Positions 17,088-23,266 of a stretch of DNA of 23,823 nt are shown here, one piece after another (the first letter of the stretch is position 1; the number at the start of each line of letters is the position of its first letter). The notes below the pieces were generated by a model. The model worked only from the letters and a program-made list of their open reading frames with translations, had not been told where the DNA came from and searched no databases. Location of the stretch: positions 1 through 23,823 of the forward strand of contig CALVVD010000003.1 of the NCBI GenBank assembly GCA_944363745.1, read 5' to 3'. The position numbers were made by a program, and so were the translations under genes. The stretch is from an uncultured Bacilli bacterium. GTDB lineage: Bacteria; Bacillota_I; Bacilli_A; RF39; UBA660.

Positions 17088-17921
17088 ATGAAACTTTTAG
17101 GAGTAATTAGAGATAATAATTATTTAGAATATTTAGATAATGGCTTAGATGGACTTATCTTACCATTAGAAAAGTTTTCTGCTGATTATTTCAAGTATTA
17201 TAGTATTTCTGATATTAAAAAATATAAAGATGATACTGATAAATTATGCTTTGTTGTTATAAATAAGATGATATTTAATAATGAATTAGAAGATTTACTT
17301 AATGTATTAAAAGAACTAGAAAATATAAAAGTAGATGGAGTTTTCTTCTATGATTTAGCAGTCCTCAATCTAGTCAAAAAACATAAGATAAACATTAACT
17401 TAATCTATAATGGTACTCATATGGTTACTAATAGTGATACTATTAATTTATATTATGATTTAGGAGTTAAAGGAGCATATCTATCTAATGAAATAACTAA
17501 AGATGAAGTACTTAATATAAGAAGTAAGACTAAAAGTGATTTATTTATTTTATTGCTTGGTAATCCAGTTGTCGCTATGTCTAGAAGAAGTTTACTTACT
17601 AGTTATTTTGCAAATAAAAATAAAAGTAAAAGTGATTTAATTACTATTAAAGAACCTAAGAGTGGACAGGAGTTTTTAGTTAAAGAAGATATTAATGGAA
17701 CAACTTTCTTTTATAATAAGAGACTTAATTTAAGTAATGTTTATAAGGAATTAGTTGATAATAACATTAATTATGGAATTATAGAGCAGGGAGAATTTAG
17801 TAGTGATGAGTATAAAGAATTAATTAAAGCTTTTGTTAATTTTAATAAGGAGAAAATAGATGAATTAGCAGGACATAATAGAGGGTTTTTATATAGAGAG
17901 ACTATTTATAAAGTGAAGTAG
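17088..17921 (+). CDS. U32 family protein, short YrrN-like partner of a tRNA-hydroxylation pair
   Basis: The 277-residue product is a single TIM-barrel-like U32 domain. Although named a peptidase family, U32 proteins of this type act in RNA modification: in Bacillus subtilis the YrrN and YrrO proteins are needed for 5-hydroxyuridine at the tRNA wobble position. Recognisable parts are GLDGLILPLE, VDGVFFYDLAVL, YNGTHMVTNS, LGVKGAYLSNEIT and GNPVVAMSRRSLLTSYF. The last aligns with the U32 signature but has V and S where the longer partner (18556) has cysteines, so it probably has no iron-sulfur cluster. The protein contains almost no cysteine. It starts a new operon; GGGGTGAG for the next gene begins at its stop codon. 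The YrrN equivalence is inferred from size, sequence and pairing. Confidence 0.75.
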   Translation: MKLLGVIRDNNYLEYLDNGLDGLILPLEKFSADYFKYYSISDIKKYKDDTDKLCFVVINKMIFNNELEDLLNVLKELENIKVDGVFFYDLAVLNLVKKHKININLIYNGTHMVTNSDTINLYYDLGVKGAYLSNEITKDEVLNIRSKTKSDLFILLLGNPVVAMSRRSLLTSYFANKNKSKSDLITIKEPKSGQEFLVKEDINGTTFFYNKRLNLSNVYKELVDNNINYGIIEQGEFSSDEYKELIKAFVNFNKEKIDELAGHNRGFLYRETIYKVK

Positions 17922-17933
17922 GGGTGAGTATTT

Positions 17934-18536
17934 ATGAAACAAATTATTTTTGCAACAACTAATGAGTCTAAAGCAAAGAGATTTAGTAAAGGTTTGAAAG
18001 AACTAGGAATAGAAGTATTATCTTTAAAAGATATAGATATGAAATTAGATGTAGAAGAAGATGGAGCTACTGCTATTGAAAATGCTTTAATAAAAGCTAG
18101 CGAGTGTTATAGATTAACAAAGAAGCCTTGTATGGGTATGGATGATACACTATATATGGAAGGTGTTCCTGAAGATAGGCAACCTGGTTTATTTGTTAGA
18201 CGTGTTAATGGTAAGAGTCTAACTGATGAAGAAGCCCTTTTATATTATACGAATTTAGTAAAAAAATATGGAAAAGATGAGAAAATTAATTGTAAATGGG
18301 TATATGGTTTAGCAGTTATTAATGATAAGGGTGAAGAAGCGACTTATACTTGGTCTAAAGATGATTTTTATATGGTAAGTACTAGAAGTGATAAAATTAA
18401 TCCAGGATACCCTTTAAACTCTATATCTAAATATAAAAAACTAGATAAATATTTTACAGATGTTACAGATGAAGATATGAAGTTATTAGAAGTAAATGAA
18501 GATGATGTAATAGACTTTATTGCAAGTCATATATAA
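17934..18536 (+). CDS. Divergent HAM1/ITPase-family non-canonical purine NTP pyrophosphatase
   Basis: The 200-residue protein begins with IIFATTNESKAKRF, the family's substrate loop with its Lys (residue 13), then has DGATAIENALIKA (about 43-55, matching the ENAxxKA helix) and GMDDTLYMEG (68-77) in place of the usual DDSGLxVDAL catalytic loop, followed by PGLFVRRVNG. HAM1/RdgB enzymes hydrolyse dITP, ITP and XTP to the monophosphate. The C-terminal half departs from the norm: the GYDP motif reads GYPL and the terminal SHR motif is absent. It therefore belongs to a distinct subgroup and may prefer another nucleotide. It sits between two U32 genes in one operon. Superfamily membership is likely; substrate is open. 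Confidence 0.72.
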   Translation: MKQIIFATTNESKAKRFSKGLKELGIEVLSLKDIDMKLDVEEDGATAIENALIKASECYRLTKKPCMGMDDTLYMEGVPEDRQPGLFVRRVNGKSLTDEEALLYYTNLVKKYGKDEKINCKWVYGLAVINDKGEEATYTWSKDDFYMVSTRSDKINPGYPLNSISKYKKLDKYFTDVTDEDMKLLEVNEDDVIDFIASHI

Positions 18537-18555
18537 ATAAGAAAGTAGTGATGTT

Positions 18556-19740
18556 ATGAAAAAAATAGAGTTACTAGCACCAGCAGGAGATTTAGAAAGA
18601 CTTAAAGTAGTCTTATTATATGGCGCTGATGCTGTTTATGTAGGAGGAGAAAAACTAAGTTTAAGAGCGAATGCTACTAATTTTAGTTTAGATGAATTAA
18701 AAGAAGGATGTACTTTCGCTCATAATTTAGGTAAAAAAGTGTATTTAACCGCTAATATTGTTTTTCATGATAAAGATAGATTAGGTATGGAAGAATATAT
18801 TAAAGAAGTTATAGAAGCAGGTATTGATGCTTTTATTGTTAGTGATTTATATCTTGCCAAATATATTATAGATAACTATAAGAATGTAGAAGTTCATATA
18901 TCAACACAAGACTCTATTACTAATAAAGATGCTGCAATGTTTTATAGAGACTTGGGAGCAAGTAGAGTTGTTCTTGCAAGAGAGTTATCTCGTGATGAGA
19001 TAAAAGAAATATCAAGTATACCTAATTTAGAAACAGAAGTCTTTATTCATGGAGCCATGTGTACTTGTTTTAGTGGTAGATGTGCTTTATCTAATTATGT
19101 TACTAATCGTGATGCAAACCGTGGTGGATGTGCTCAAGTATGTCGTTTTGCCTTTGATTATAAAGATAATGATAAATTTACTCTTGCTACAAAAGACTTA
19201 AATATGGCTATCTTTATTAAAGACTTAATAGATATTGGTGTTAGTTCCCTAAAAGTAGAAGGAAGAATGCGAAGTCTTTATTACCTTGCTACCGTTATTG
19301 GTAGTTATAGATTTTTAATAGATAGTATTTATGATGGCACTTTAACTAGTGAGAAACTAAAAGAATATGAGAAACGTCTTGACTCGGTCGCTAATCGTGA
19401 TACAACTAGTCAATACTTTAATCATCTAGCAGATGTAACTGACCAATATTATACAGGTAGACAAGAAGTATCTAATCAAGAGTATTTAGGACTTATAATA
19501 GGTTATGATGAAGAAATGAAGTCTATCATCTTAAAAGAACGTAACTACTTTAAAGTCGGTGATGAAGTAGAAATATTTACACCAACAGGAGAGATTTATC
19601 CTTATAAAATAGAGACTATATATAATGAAGATAACGAGAAAATAGATGTGGCAAGACATCCTGAAGAAATTTTAAAATTACCATTTAAGAGAAGACTTAT
19701 TCCTTATTCTATGATAAGATTAATTAGGAAGAATAAATAA
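18556..19740 (+). CDS. trhP: U32 family protein, YrrO/TrhP-like tRNA 5-hydroxyuridine synthesis protein
   Basis: The 394-residue protein starts with the diagnostic ELLAPAGDLERLKVVLLYGADAVYVGG (in pieces: ELLAPAGD at 5-12, GADAVYVGG at 23-31). The U32 signature EVFIHGAMCTCFSGRCALSNY is at about residues 161-181 and a second cysteine pair, GGCAQVC, at 190-196. Cysteines 169, 176, 192 and 196 are candidates for the iron-sulfur cluster of this family. The C-terminal 90 residues form the small beta domain seen in YegQ/YrrO. Members of this group (TrhP) hydroxylate U34 in several tRNAs using prephenate-pathway-derived chemistry. It lies 20 bases after the HAM1-like gene with a weak ribosome site. 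The family is certain; the exact RNA target is inferred from the paired U32 gene. Confidence 0.88.
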   Translation: MKKIELLAPAGDLERLKVVLLYGADAVYVGGEKLSLRANATNFSLDELKEGCTFAHNLGKKVYLTANIVFHDKDRLGMEEYIKEVIEAGIDAFIVSDLYLAKYIIDNYKNVEVHISTQDSITNKDAAMFYRDLGASRVVLARELSRDEIKEISSIPNLETEVFIHGAMCTCFSGRCALSNYVTNRDANRGGCAQVCRFAFDYKDNDKFTLATKDLNMAIFIKDLIDIGVSSLKVEGRMRSLYYLATVIGSYRFLIDSIYDGTLTSEKLKEYEKRLDSVANRDTTSQYFNHLADVTDQYYTGRQEVSNQEYLGLIIGYDEEMKSIILKERNYFKVGDEVEIFTPTGEIYPYKIETIYNEDNEKIDVARHPEEILKLPFKRRLIPYSMIRLIRKNK

Positions 19741-19772
19741 TCTTTCAAGATAAGTAATAAGGAGAAGTAGTT

Positions 19773-20135
19773 ATGAGTAGTAAAGAATATTATTATGTTC
19801 CAGTTTATGTTATGCTTGCCGAAGATTTTGTTTGTGGAGATGTTGAATTTGAGTTTTTAGATAAAATAATCGTATCTAAAACTAAAACAGGTTATGAAGA
19901 GTTAGATGGCTTTAATAACTTTGTTATTTTAAAGTCAGAAAAAGATGATAATAAGAAATTAAATATTATTAATTATGATGAGTGCCTATATTTAAATGAA
20001 GATGATATTACTGAAGAGAATAGAGTAGTTATTAATGCTACCTTTAATAATTATATTAAAGATAATTTTAATAATTTTATAAAGATGAGAAGGGGAAATG
20101 TGAAAACTAAAAAGTACTATACAGGGAAGAAGTGA
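19773..20135 (+). CDS. Conserved-context hypothetical protein, 120 residues
   Basis: I do not recognise this protein. It is mostly acidic in the first 95 residues, with alternating beta-like segments (YYYVPVYVML, FEFLDKIIVSK, NFVILKSE), then a basic tail ending in KMRRGNVKTKKYYTGKK that could bind nucleic acid. There are no membrane segments and only two cysteines. AAGGAG at 19759-19764 precedes ATG 19773 and the next gene starts four bases after the stop, so it is an expressed member of the U32-dGTPase-FolD operon. Operon context hints at nucleotide or RNA metabolism, but nothing in the sequence proves it. Confidence 0.7.
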   Translation: MSSKEYYYVPVYVMLAEDFVCGDVEFEFLDKIIVSKTKTGYEELDGFNNFVILKSEKDDNKKLNIINYDECLYLNEDDITEENRVVINATFNNYIKDNFNNFIKMRRGNVKTKKYYTGKK

Positions 20136-20139
20136 TTTA

Positions 20140-21264
20140 ATGGGAAGTTTTGAGAAAGCAAAGGAGAACTTTTTAAGGAAAGAAAAAGATTTAAGTCCTT
20201 ATGCTACTAAAAGTAGTGATGCTGTTAGGTTTAAAGAAGAAAAGGAAGACATTAGGCCTCCATTTTTTCATGATATAGATAGAATAATACATTCTTTATC
20301 TTATACAAGATATTTAAATAAAACCCAAGTTTATACACTAAACTCTAATGACCATGTCAGTAGAAGAATTACTCATGTCCAGTTAGTTAGTAAAATTGCA
20401 AGAACTATTGGTAGAGCCTTAAACTTAAACGAGGACTTAATAGAAGCGATTGCCTTAGGTCATGATATTGGTCATACTCCTTTAGGACATACAGGGGAAG
20501 CGATATTAAATAGATTATCTTTAAAAGAACTAGGAGAGTATTTCGCTCATAATATTCAAGGGGTTAGATACTATATGGATGTTGCAAAAGATGGAGAAGG
20601 TCTTAATTTAACACTTCAAACTTTAGATGGTATTATGACTCATAATGGGGAGATGTTAAGTCCTATCTATGAACCTATGACTAAAGATAAAGAGGAATTC
20701 TTAAGAGAATATAATGAAAGTTATAAAGACTTAGAGAAATCTAAAACTTATCGTCCTATGACCTTAGAAGGTTGTATAGTTAGAATTAGTGATATTATTG
20801 GTTATATTGGTAGAGACATAGAAGATGCTATTATGATAGATAGATTTAAAAGAAGTGATATACCAGAAAGTATAAGAGATGTATTAGGTGATAATAATAG
20901 AGATATTGTTAATACTATTGTCTTAGATATTATTAATGAAAGTATAGATAGACCTTATATTAAGATGAGTGATAAAGTCTATAATGCTCTATTCGCTTTA
21001 AAGAAATTTAATAATGAAAATATTTATAAGTATTCTATGACTAAAGAAGAATTAGATTATTATGAAGCTGGTATTAATAAACTATATAATATCTATTTAG
21101 ATGATATAAAGACAAATAATAAAGAAAGTGATATCTATAAAATATTTTTAAATCATCAAGATAAAAGATATTTAGAATCTACTAATATTAAAAGATGGGT
21201 GATAGATTACATCGCTGGTATGACTGATGACTTCTTAATAAGAGAGATTAAAAATCATGAGTAG
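20140..21264 (+). CDS. dgt: dGTPase-family HD-domain triphosphohydrolase
   Basis: The 374-residue protein has the family pattern PPFFHDIDRIIHSLSYTRYLNKTQVY (D45 and the RIIHS/KTQVY region), then the HD metal site: H79 in RRITHVQ, H108-D109 in ALGHDIGHTPLGHTGE, and D218 in RISDIIGYIGRDIEDA. These enzymes release tripolyphosphate from dGTP or other dNTPs and help to control dNTP pools. Length fits the shorter Firmicutes type. The gene starts four bases after the unknown protein and overlaps FolD by eight bases, so it is translated with both. Some family members limit phage DNA synthesis, but the housekeeping neighbourhood gives no reason to claim that here. Preferred nucleotide is not predictable. 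Confidence 0.9.
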   Translation: MGSFEKAKENFLRKEKDLSPYATKSSDAVRFKEEKEDIRPPFFHDIDRIIHSLSYTRYLNKTQVYTLNSNDHVSRRITHVQLVSKIARTIGRALNLNEDLIEAIALGHDIGHTPLGHTGEAILNRLSLKELGEYFAHNIQGVRYYMDVAKDGEGLNLTLQTLDGIMTHNGEMLSPIYEPMTKDKEEFLREYNESYKDLEKSKTYRPMTLEGCIVRISDIIGYIGRDIEDAIMIDRFKRSDIPESIRDVLGDNNRDIVNTIVLDIINESIDRPYIKMSDKVYNALFALKKFNNENIYKYSMTKEELDYYEAGINKLYNIYLDDIKTNNKESDIYKIFLNHQDKRYLESTNIKRWVIDYIAGMTDDFLIREIKNHE

Positions 21265-22027
21265 ATTGTTAGAGTGTAGTACTTTAGTTAGTGTTATACT
21301 TACTAAAGTAAAGAAAAGTCTTAAGAAAAATACCCCTTTTCTTGCTATCATAACTTTTAATGACTCTAAATATTGTAAATTATTAATAGATAAATGTCTT
21401 GAACTTGATATCCATTTTAAACATTATAACTTAGATAATCCTAATACAAGAGCTGTTATCTCTTTAATAGATGAATTGAATAAAGATGATGAAATAACTG
21501 GTATTTTATTAGTAGAACCTCTTCCTAAAAATATAGATAAATATGCATGTTATGATGCGATAAATATAAATAAAGATATAGATGGTGTTAATCCCATTAA
21601 TCAGTATTATTTATCTATAAATAGACCTAATATAGTTAATTCTACTGTTCTTGCTGTTATAAAGATATTAGAGTCTTATAATATCTCTTTAAGTGGTAAA
21701 AATGTCACTATCATTGGAAGAAGTTATAACATCTCTAGACCTCTTGCAAGTTACTTAATAAATAGTGATGCAACAGTTAGTATGTGTCACTCTAAGACTA
21801 GAGATTTAGTTAGTTTGTTAAAAAACAGTGATATTGTGATAAGTGTAACAGGTGTTAATAATCTATTCAAAAGTAGTGATTTAAAAGATGGCTGTGTTGT
21901 TATAGATGTAGGTTTAGGTGATGTCTTAATAGATAGTGATAATATTAGTTATACACCTAAAACTAAGGGAGTAGGTCCTTTATCTATTGCCTATCTTTTA
22001 GAAAATTTAGTCAAAAGTATTTACTAA
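21257..22027 (+). CDS. folD: Divergent FolD-like methylenetetrahydrofolate dehydrogenase/cyclohydrolase
   Basis: FolD normally oxidises 5,10-methylene-THF with NADP and then hydrolyses methenyl-THF to 10-formyl-THF. This 256-residue copy is shorter than usual (about 280) and keeps ILLVEPLPKNID, NKDIDGVNPIN, the Rossmann motif TIIGRSYNISRPLA, MCHSKT, VVIDVGLGD and GVGPLSIAYLLEN. The cyclohydrolase residues are altered: in the YxxxK motif Tyr39 remains but the Lys position is Leu43, and the Gln before PLP is Val86. The third residue, the Asp in KDIDG (Asp109), is kept. About four residues are also missing before Tyr39. In well-studied homologues Lys and Gln changes abolish cyclohydrolase but can spare dehydrogenase activity. 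The start lies inside the dGTPase gene. Confidence 0.85.
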   Translation: MSRLLECSTLVSVILTKVKKSLKKNTPFLAIITFNDSKYCKLLIDKCLELDIHFKHYNLDNPNTRAVISLIDELNKDDEITGILLVEPLPKNIDKYACYDAININKDIDGVNPINQYYLSINRPNIVNSTVLAVIKILESYNISLSGKNVTIIGRSYNISRPLASYLINSDATVSMCHSKTRDLVSLLKNSDIVISVTGVNNLFKSSDLKDGCVVIDVGLGDVLIDSDNISYTPKTKGVGPLSIAYLLENLVKSIY

Positions 22028-22053
22028 AGTAAATTAGTATGATAAAGTAAAGA

Positions 22054-22082
22054 TGTATTAAATGAAAGAAATTTCATATAAT
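22054..22082 (+). promoter_or_regulatory. Putative promoter of the type III antitoxin RNA
   Basis: A consensus -10, TATAAT, is at 22077-22082. The -35 position 17 bases upstream (22054-22059) is a poor match. An inverted repeat ATGAAA-GAAA-TTTCAT (22062-22077) abuts the -10 and could be an operator. The predicted start near 22089 leaves a short leader before the first repeat. Confidence 0.5.
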
Positions 22083-22114
22083 ATAAAAGTAATATTTTTA
22101 TTTGTAAAAATGAA

Positions 22115-22217
22115 AATGTTCTCGCTCCCGGATGGTGCGAGTAATAAATTATTCCGGTCGGCAATGTTTCTCGCTCCCGGATGGTGCGAGTAATAAATTA
22201 TTCCGGACGAAAATGTT
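22115..22217 (+). repeat. Tandem 49-bp antitoxin repeats, two full copies
   Basis: Cores at 22121-22157 and 22170-22206 are identical over 37 bases. Linkers between and after them are 12 bases and similar (both contain CG, AATGTT). AATGTT occurs before, between and after the cores (22115, 22163, 22212), marking likely toxin cleavage sites. In each core, stem 1 is CTCGC with GCGAG and stem 2 is CCGGA with TCCGG; the strands interleave with loops of 2, 4 and 11 bases, giving an H-type pseudoknot. Confidence 0.9.
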
Positions 22218-22252
22218 AGAAAATTCTATCGATTGATAGAGTTTTCTTTTTT
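22218..22252 (+). terminator. Strong terminator between antitoxin repeats and toxin gene
   Basis: AGAAAATTCTATC (22218-22230) pairs with GATAGAGTTTTCT (22235-22247) with one G-T wobble and a GATT loop, followed by a T run. In type III systems such a terminator keeps antitoxin RNA in excess, with limited read-through into the toxin gene. Confidence 0.92.
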
Positions 22253-22262
22253 GCAAAAAACA

Positions 22263-22292
22263 TTGACGAACATATATTTAATGTGGTAGAGT
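22263..22292 (+). promoter_or_regulatory. Possible extra promoter before the toxin gene
   Basis: TTGACG (22263-22268) and TAGAGT (22287-22292) are 18 bases apart. The -35 is good and the -10 is mediocre. Type III toxins are usually expressed by read-through, so an own promoter would be unusual. Confidence 0.3.
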
Positions 22293-22332
22293 TAGAGTAT
22301 AACTTATATATTTTTTGGGGGTGTTATAAAAT

Positions 22333-22809
22333 ATGAAAATAAAAACAGGATATTTGTACCATATTAAAGATGAATTTTTTGATGTTGTTAATGATGAAAA
22401 TCTGATGTCTAATAAAGAAAGAGGGCATAAGCGCCCAACTTATTTTGTTATAAAAGAAAATAACATTTTGTGGTTTATACCTTTAAGTAGTAAAGTAGAT
22501 AAATATAAAAAAATTATTAATAATAAAGTTAAAAAATATGGCCGTTGTGATGGCATTTTAATAAGAAAAATATTAGGTGAAGATTCTGCTATTCTTATTC
22601 AAAATGCTTTTCCTACCATAGAAAAATATATAGATCATGTTCATCTTTTAAATAATGGAAAGCCTGCTAAAGTAATTGAAACATTACAAGATGAGATACT
22701 TAGCGGTTTTAAATATTTACTAAAATTAAAATCAAAGGGAATAAATCTATTCTTTACTAATATAGATAAAATAAAAGAAGAAATGTTAAAAGAGCTTAAT
22801 AATAATTAA
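22333..22809 (+). CDS. cptN: Type III toxin-antitoxin endoribonuclease toxin, CptN-like
   Basis: The 158-residue protein resembles CptN toxins in the ToxN/AbiQ superfamily, compact barrel-fold RNases that cut AU-rich RNA and are held inactive by their repeat RNA. Family-like features are the opening KTGYLYHIKDEFFDVVNDENL, RPTYFVI, the active-site-region strand LWFIPLSSKVDKYKK (which matches the PLTSPK segment of ToxN), GRCDGILI, AILIQNAFPTIEKYID and a helical C-terminus. I write these from memory of the family, so a profile search should confirm CptN over ToxN or TenpN. GGGGGTG at 22317-22323 lies nine bases before ATG 22333. The frame is intact. The immediately upstream pseudoknot repeats and terminator are strong independent support. 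Known roles of such systems are phage abortive infection and stabilisation of mobile DNA. Confidence 0.85.
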   Translation: MKIKTGYLYHIKDEFFDVVNDENLMSNKERGHKRPTYFVIKENNILWFIPLSSKVDKYKKIINNKVKKYGRCDGILIRKILGEDSAILIQNAFPTIEKYIDHVHLLNNGKPAKVIETLQDEILSGFKYLLKLKSKGINLFFTNIDKIKEEMLKELNNN

Positions 22810-22839
22810 TTTTACTAGTTATTAAAATTTAGTTACCTC

Positions 22840-22868
22840 TTGTGAAAAGTTAAAATAAAAATTATAAT
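22840..22868 (+). promoter_or_regulatory. Promoter of the superoxide reductase gene
   Basis: TTGTGA (22840-22845) and a consensus TATAAT (22863-22868) are 17 bases apart. The start point would be near 22875, just before the AGAAGG ribosome site. A weak all-AT hairpin at 22808-22829 precedes it and may end toxin transcription poorly. Confidence 0.72.
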
Positions 22869-22892
22869 AGATATGGAAAGAAGGTATGATTA

Positions 22893-23264
22893 ATGAAAAT
22901 TTATGTATGTAAAAAATGTGGAAATGTTATATTAAAGCTAGAGGATAAGAGTGAGGCTTTAGTATGCTGTGGAGAGAAAATGGAGTTAGTTGATGCTAAC
23001 ACAACTGAAGCAGCTACTGAGAAACATTTACCAGTATATGAGATTAAAGATGGAATGATTAATATCAAAGTAGGAGAAGTAGAACATCCAATGACAGATG
23101 AACATTATATTTCTTTTATAATTCTTGCAAGTGATGATAATTATATGATTAAGAAGTTAAAAGCAGGAGATAAACCAGAAGCAAGTTTTCCTTATGATAA
23201 ATCATATAATAAAATCTATGCTTATTGTAATTTACATAGTCTTTGGCTTACTGAAATTAAATAA
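22893..23264 (+). CDS. dfx: Desulfoferrodoxin (two-iron superoxide reductase)
   Basis: The 123-residue protein reduces superoxide to hydrogen peroxide in the cytoplasm without making oxygen, which suits anaerobes. The N-terminal desulforedoxin-like domain has the four cysteines of iron centre I (Cys6, Cys9, Cys25, Cys26 in CKKCGN and CCGEKM). The catalytic iron centre II is complete: His45 in TEKHLPV with the nearby Glu43-Lys44 pair, His65 and His71 in EHPMTDEHY, and Cys112 and His115 in YCNLHSLW. Length is standard for the two-domain type. It has its own promoter and a ribosome site AAGAAGG. An AraC-type regulator starts two bases after its stop and may control it. Confidence 0.95.
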   Translation: MKIYVCKKCGNVILKLEDKSEALVCCGEKMELVDANTTEAATEKHLPVYEIKDGMINIKVGEVEHPMTDEHYISFIILASDDNYMIKKLKAGDKPEASFPYDKSYNKIYAYCNLHSLWLTEIK

Positions 23265-23266
23265 TT

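Larger units (their letters stand above)
22089..22252 (+). ncRNA. cptI: Type III antitoxin RNA precursor (CptI-like)
   Basis: This stretch of about 165 bases has no convincing reading frame. It carries an AT-rich leader, two near-identical tandem repeats and a strong terminator, and is followed by a CptN-like toxin gene. That is the defining layout of type III toxin-antitoxin systems, in which the toxin cuts the repeat RNA into units that fold as pseudoknots and lock the toxin in an inactive complex. Each 37-base core is about half G+C, far above its surroundings, and can form two interleaved five-base stems. The 305-base gap between FolD and the toxin is accounted for by this RNA, its promoter, and a short leader before the toxin. 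Ends are predicted from the promoter and terminator. Confidence 0.82.

Noticed and set aside
22115..22217. CRISPR array
   Set aside because: Only two repeats, and the 12-base linkers are similar to each other and far too short to be spacers. No cas genes are present. The toxin gene downstream explains the repeats better.
22121..22252. Tandem riboswitch with a transcription terminator controlling the downstream gene
   Set aside because: The pseudoknot plus terminator could suggest this, but I see no known aptamer core (GATGG alone is not a fluoride motif), the terminator stem shares no strand with the repeats, and the downstream protein looks like a type III toxin.
20140..22809. A defence island built from the dGTPase and the toxin-antitoxin module
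   Set aside because: The dGTPase overlaps FolD and belongs to a housekeeping-type operon. A separate promoter starts the toxin-antitoxin unit, and no mobile element or other defence gene is visible.
22808..22830. Terminator after the toxin gene
   Set aside because: AATTTTA and TAAAATT can pair, but the stem has only A-T pairs and just a short T run, so it is too weak to call.
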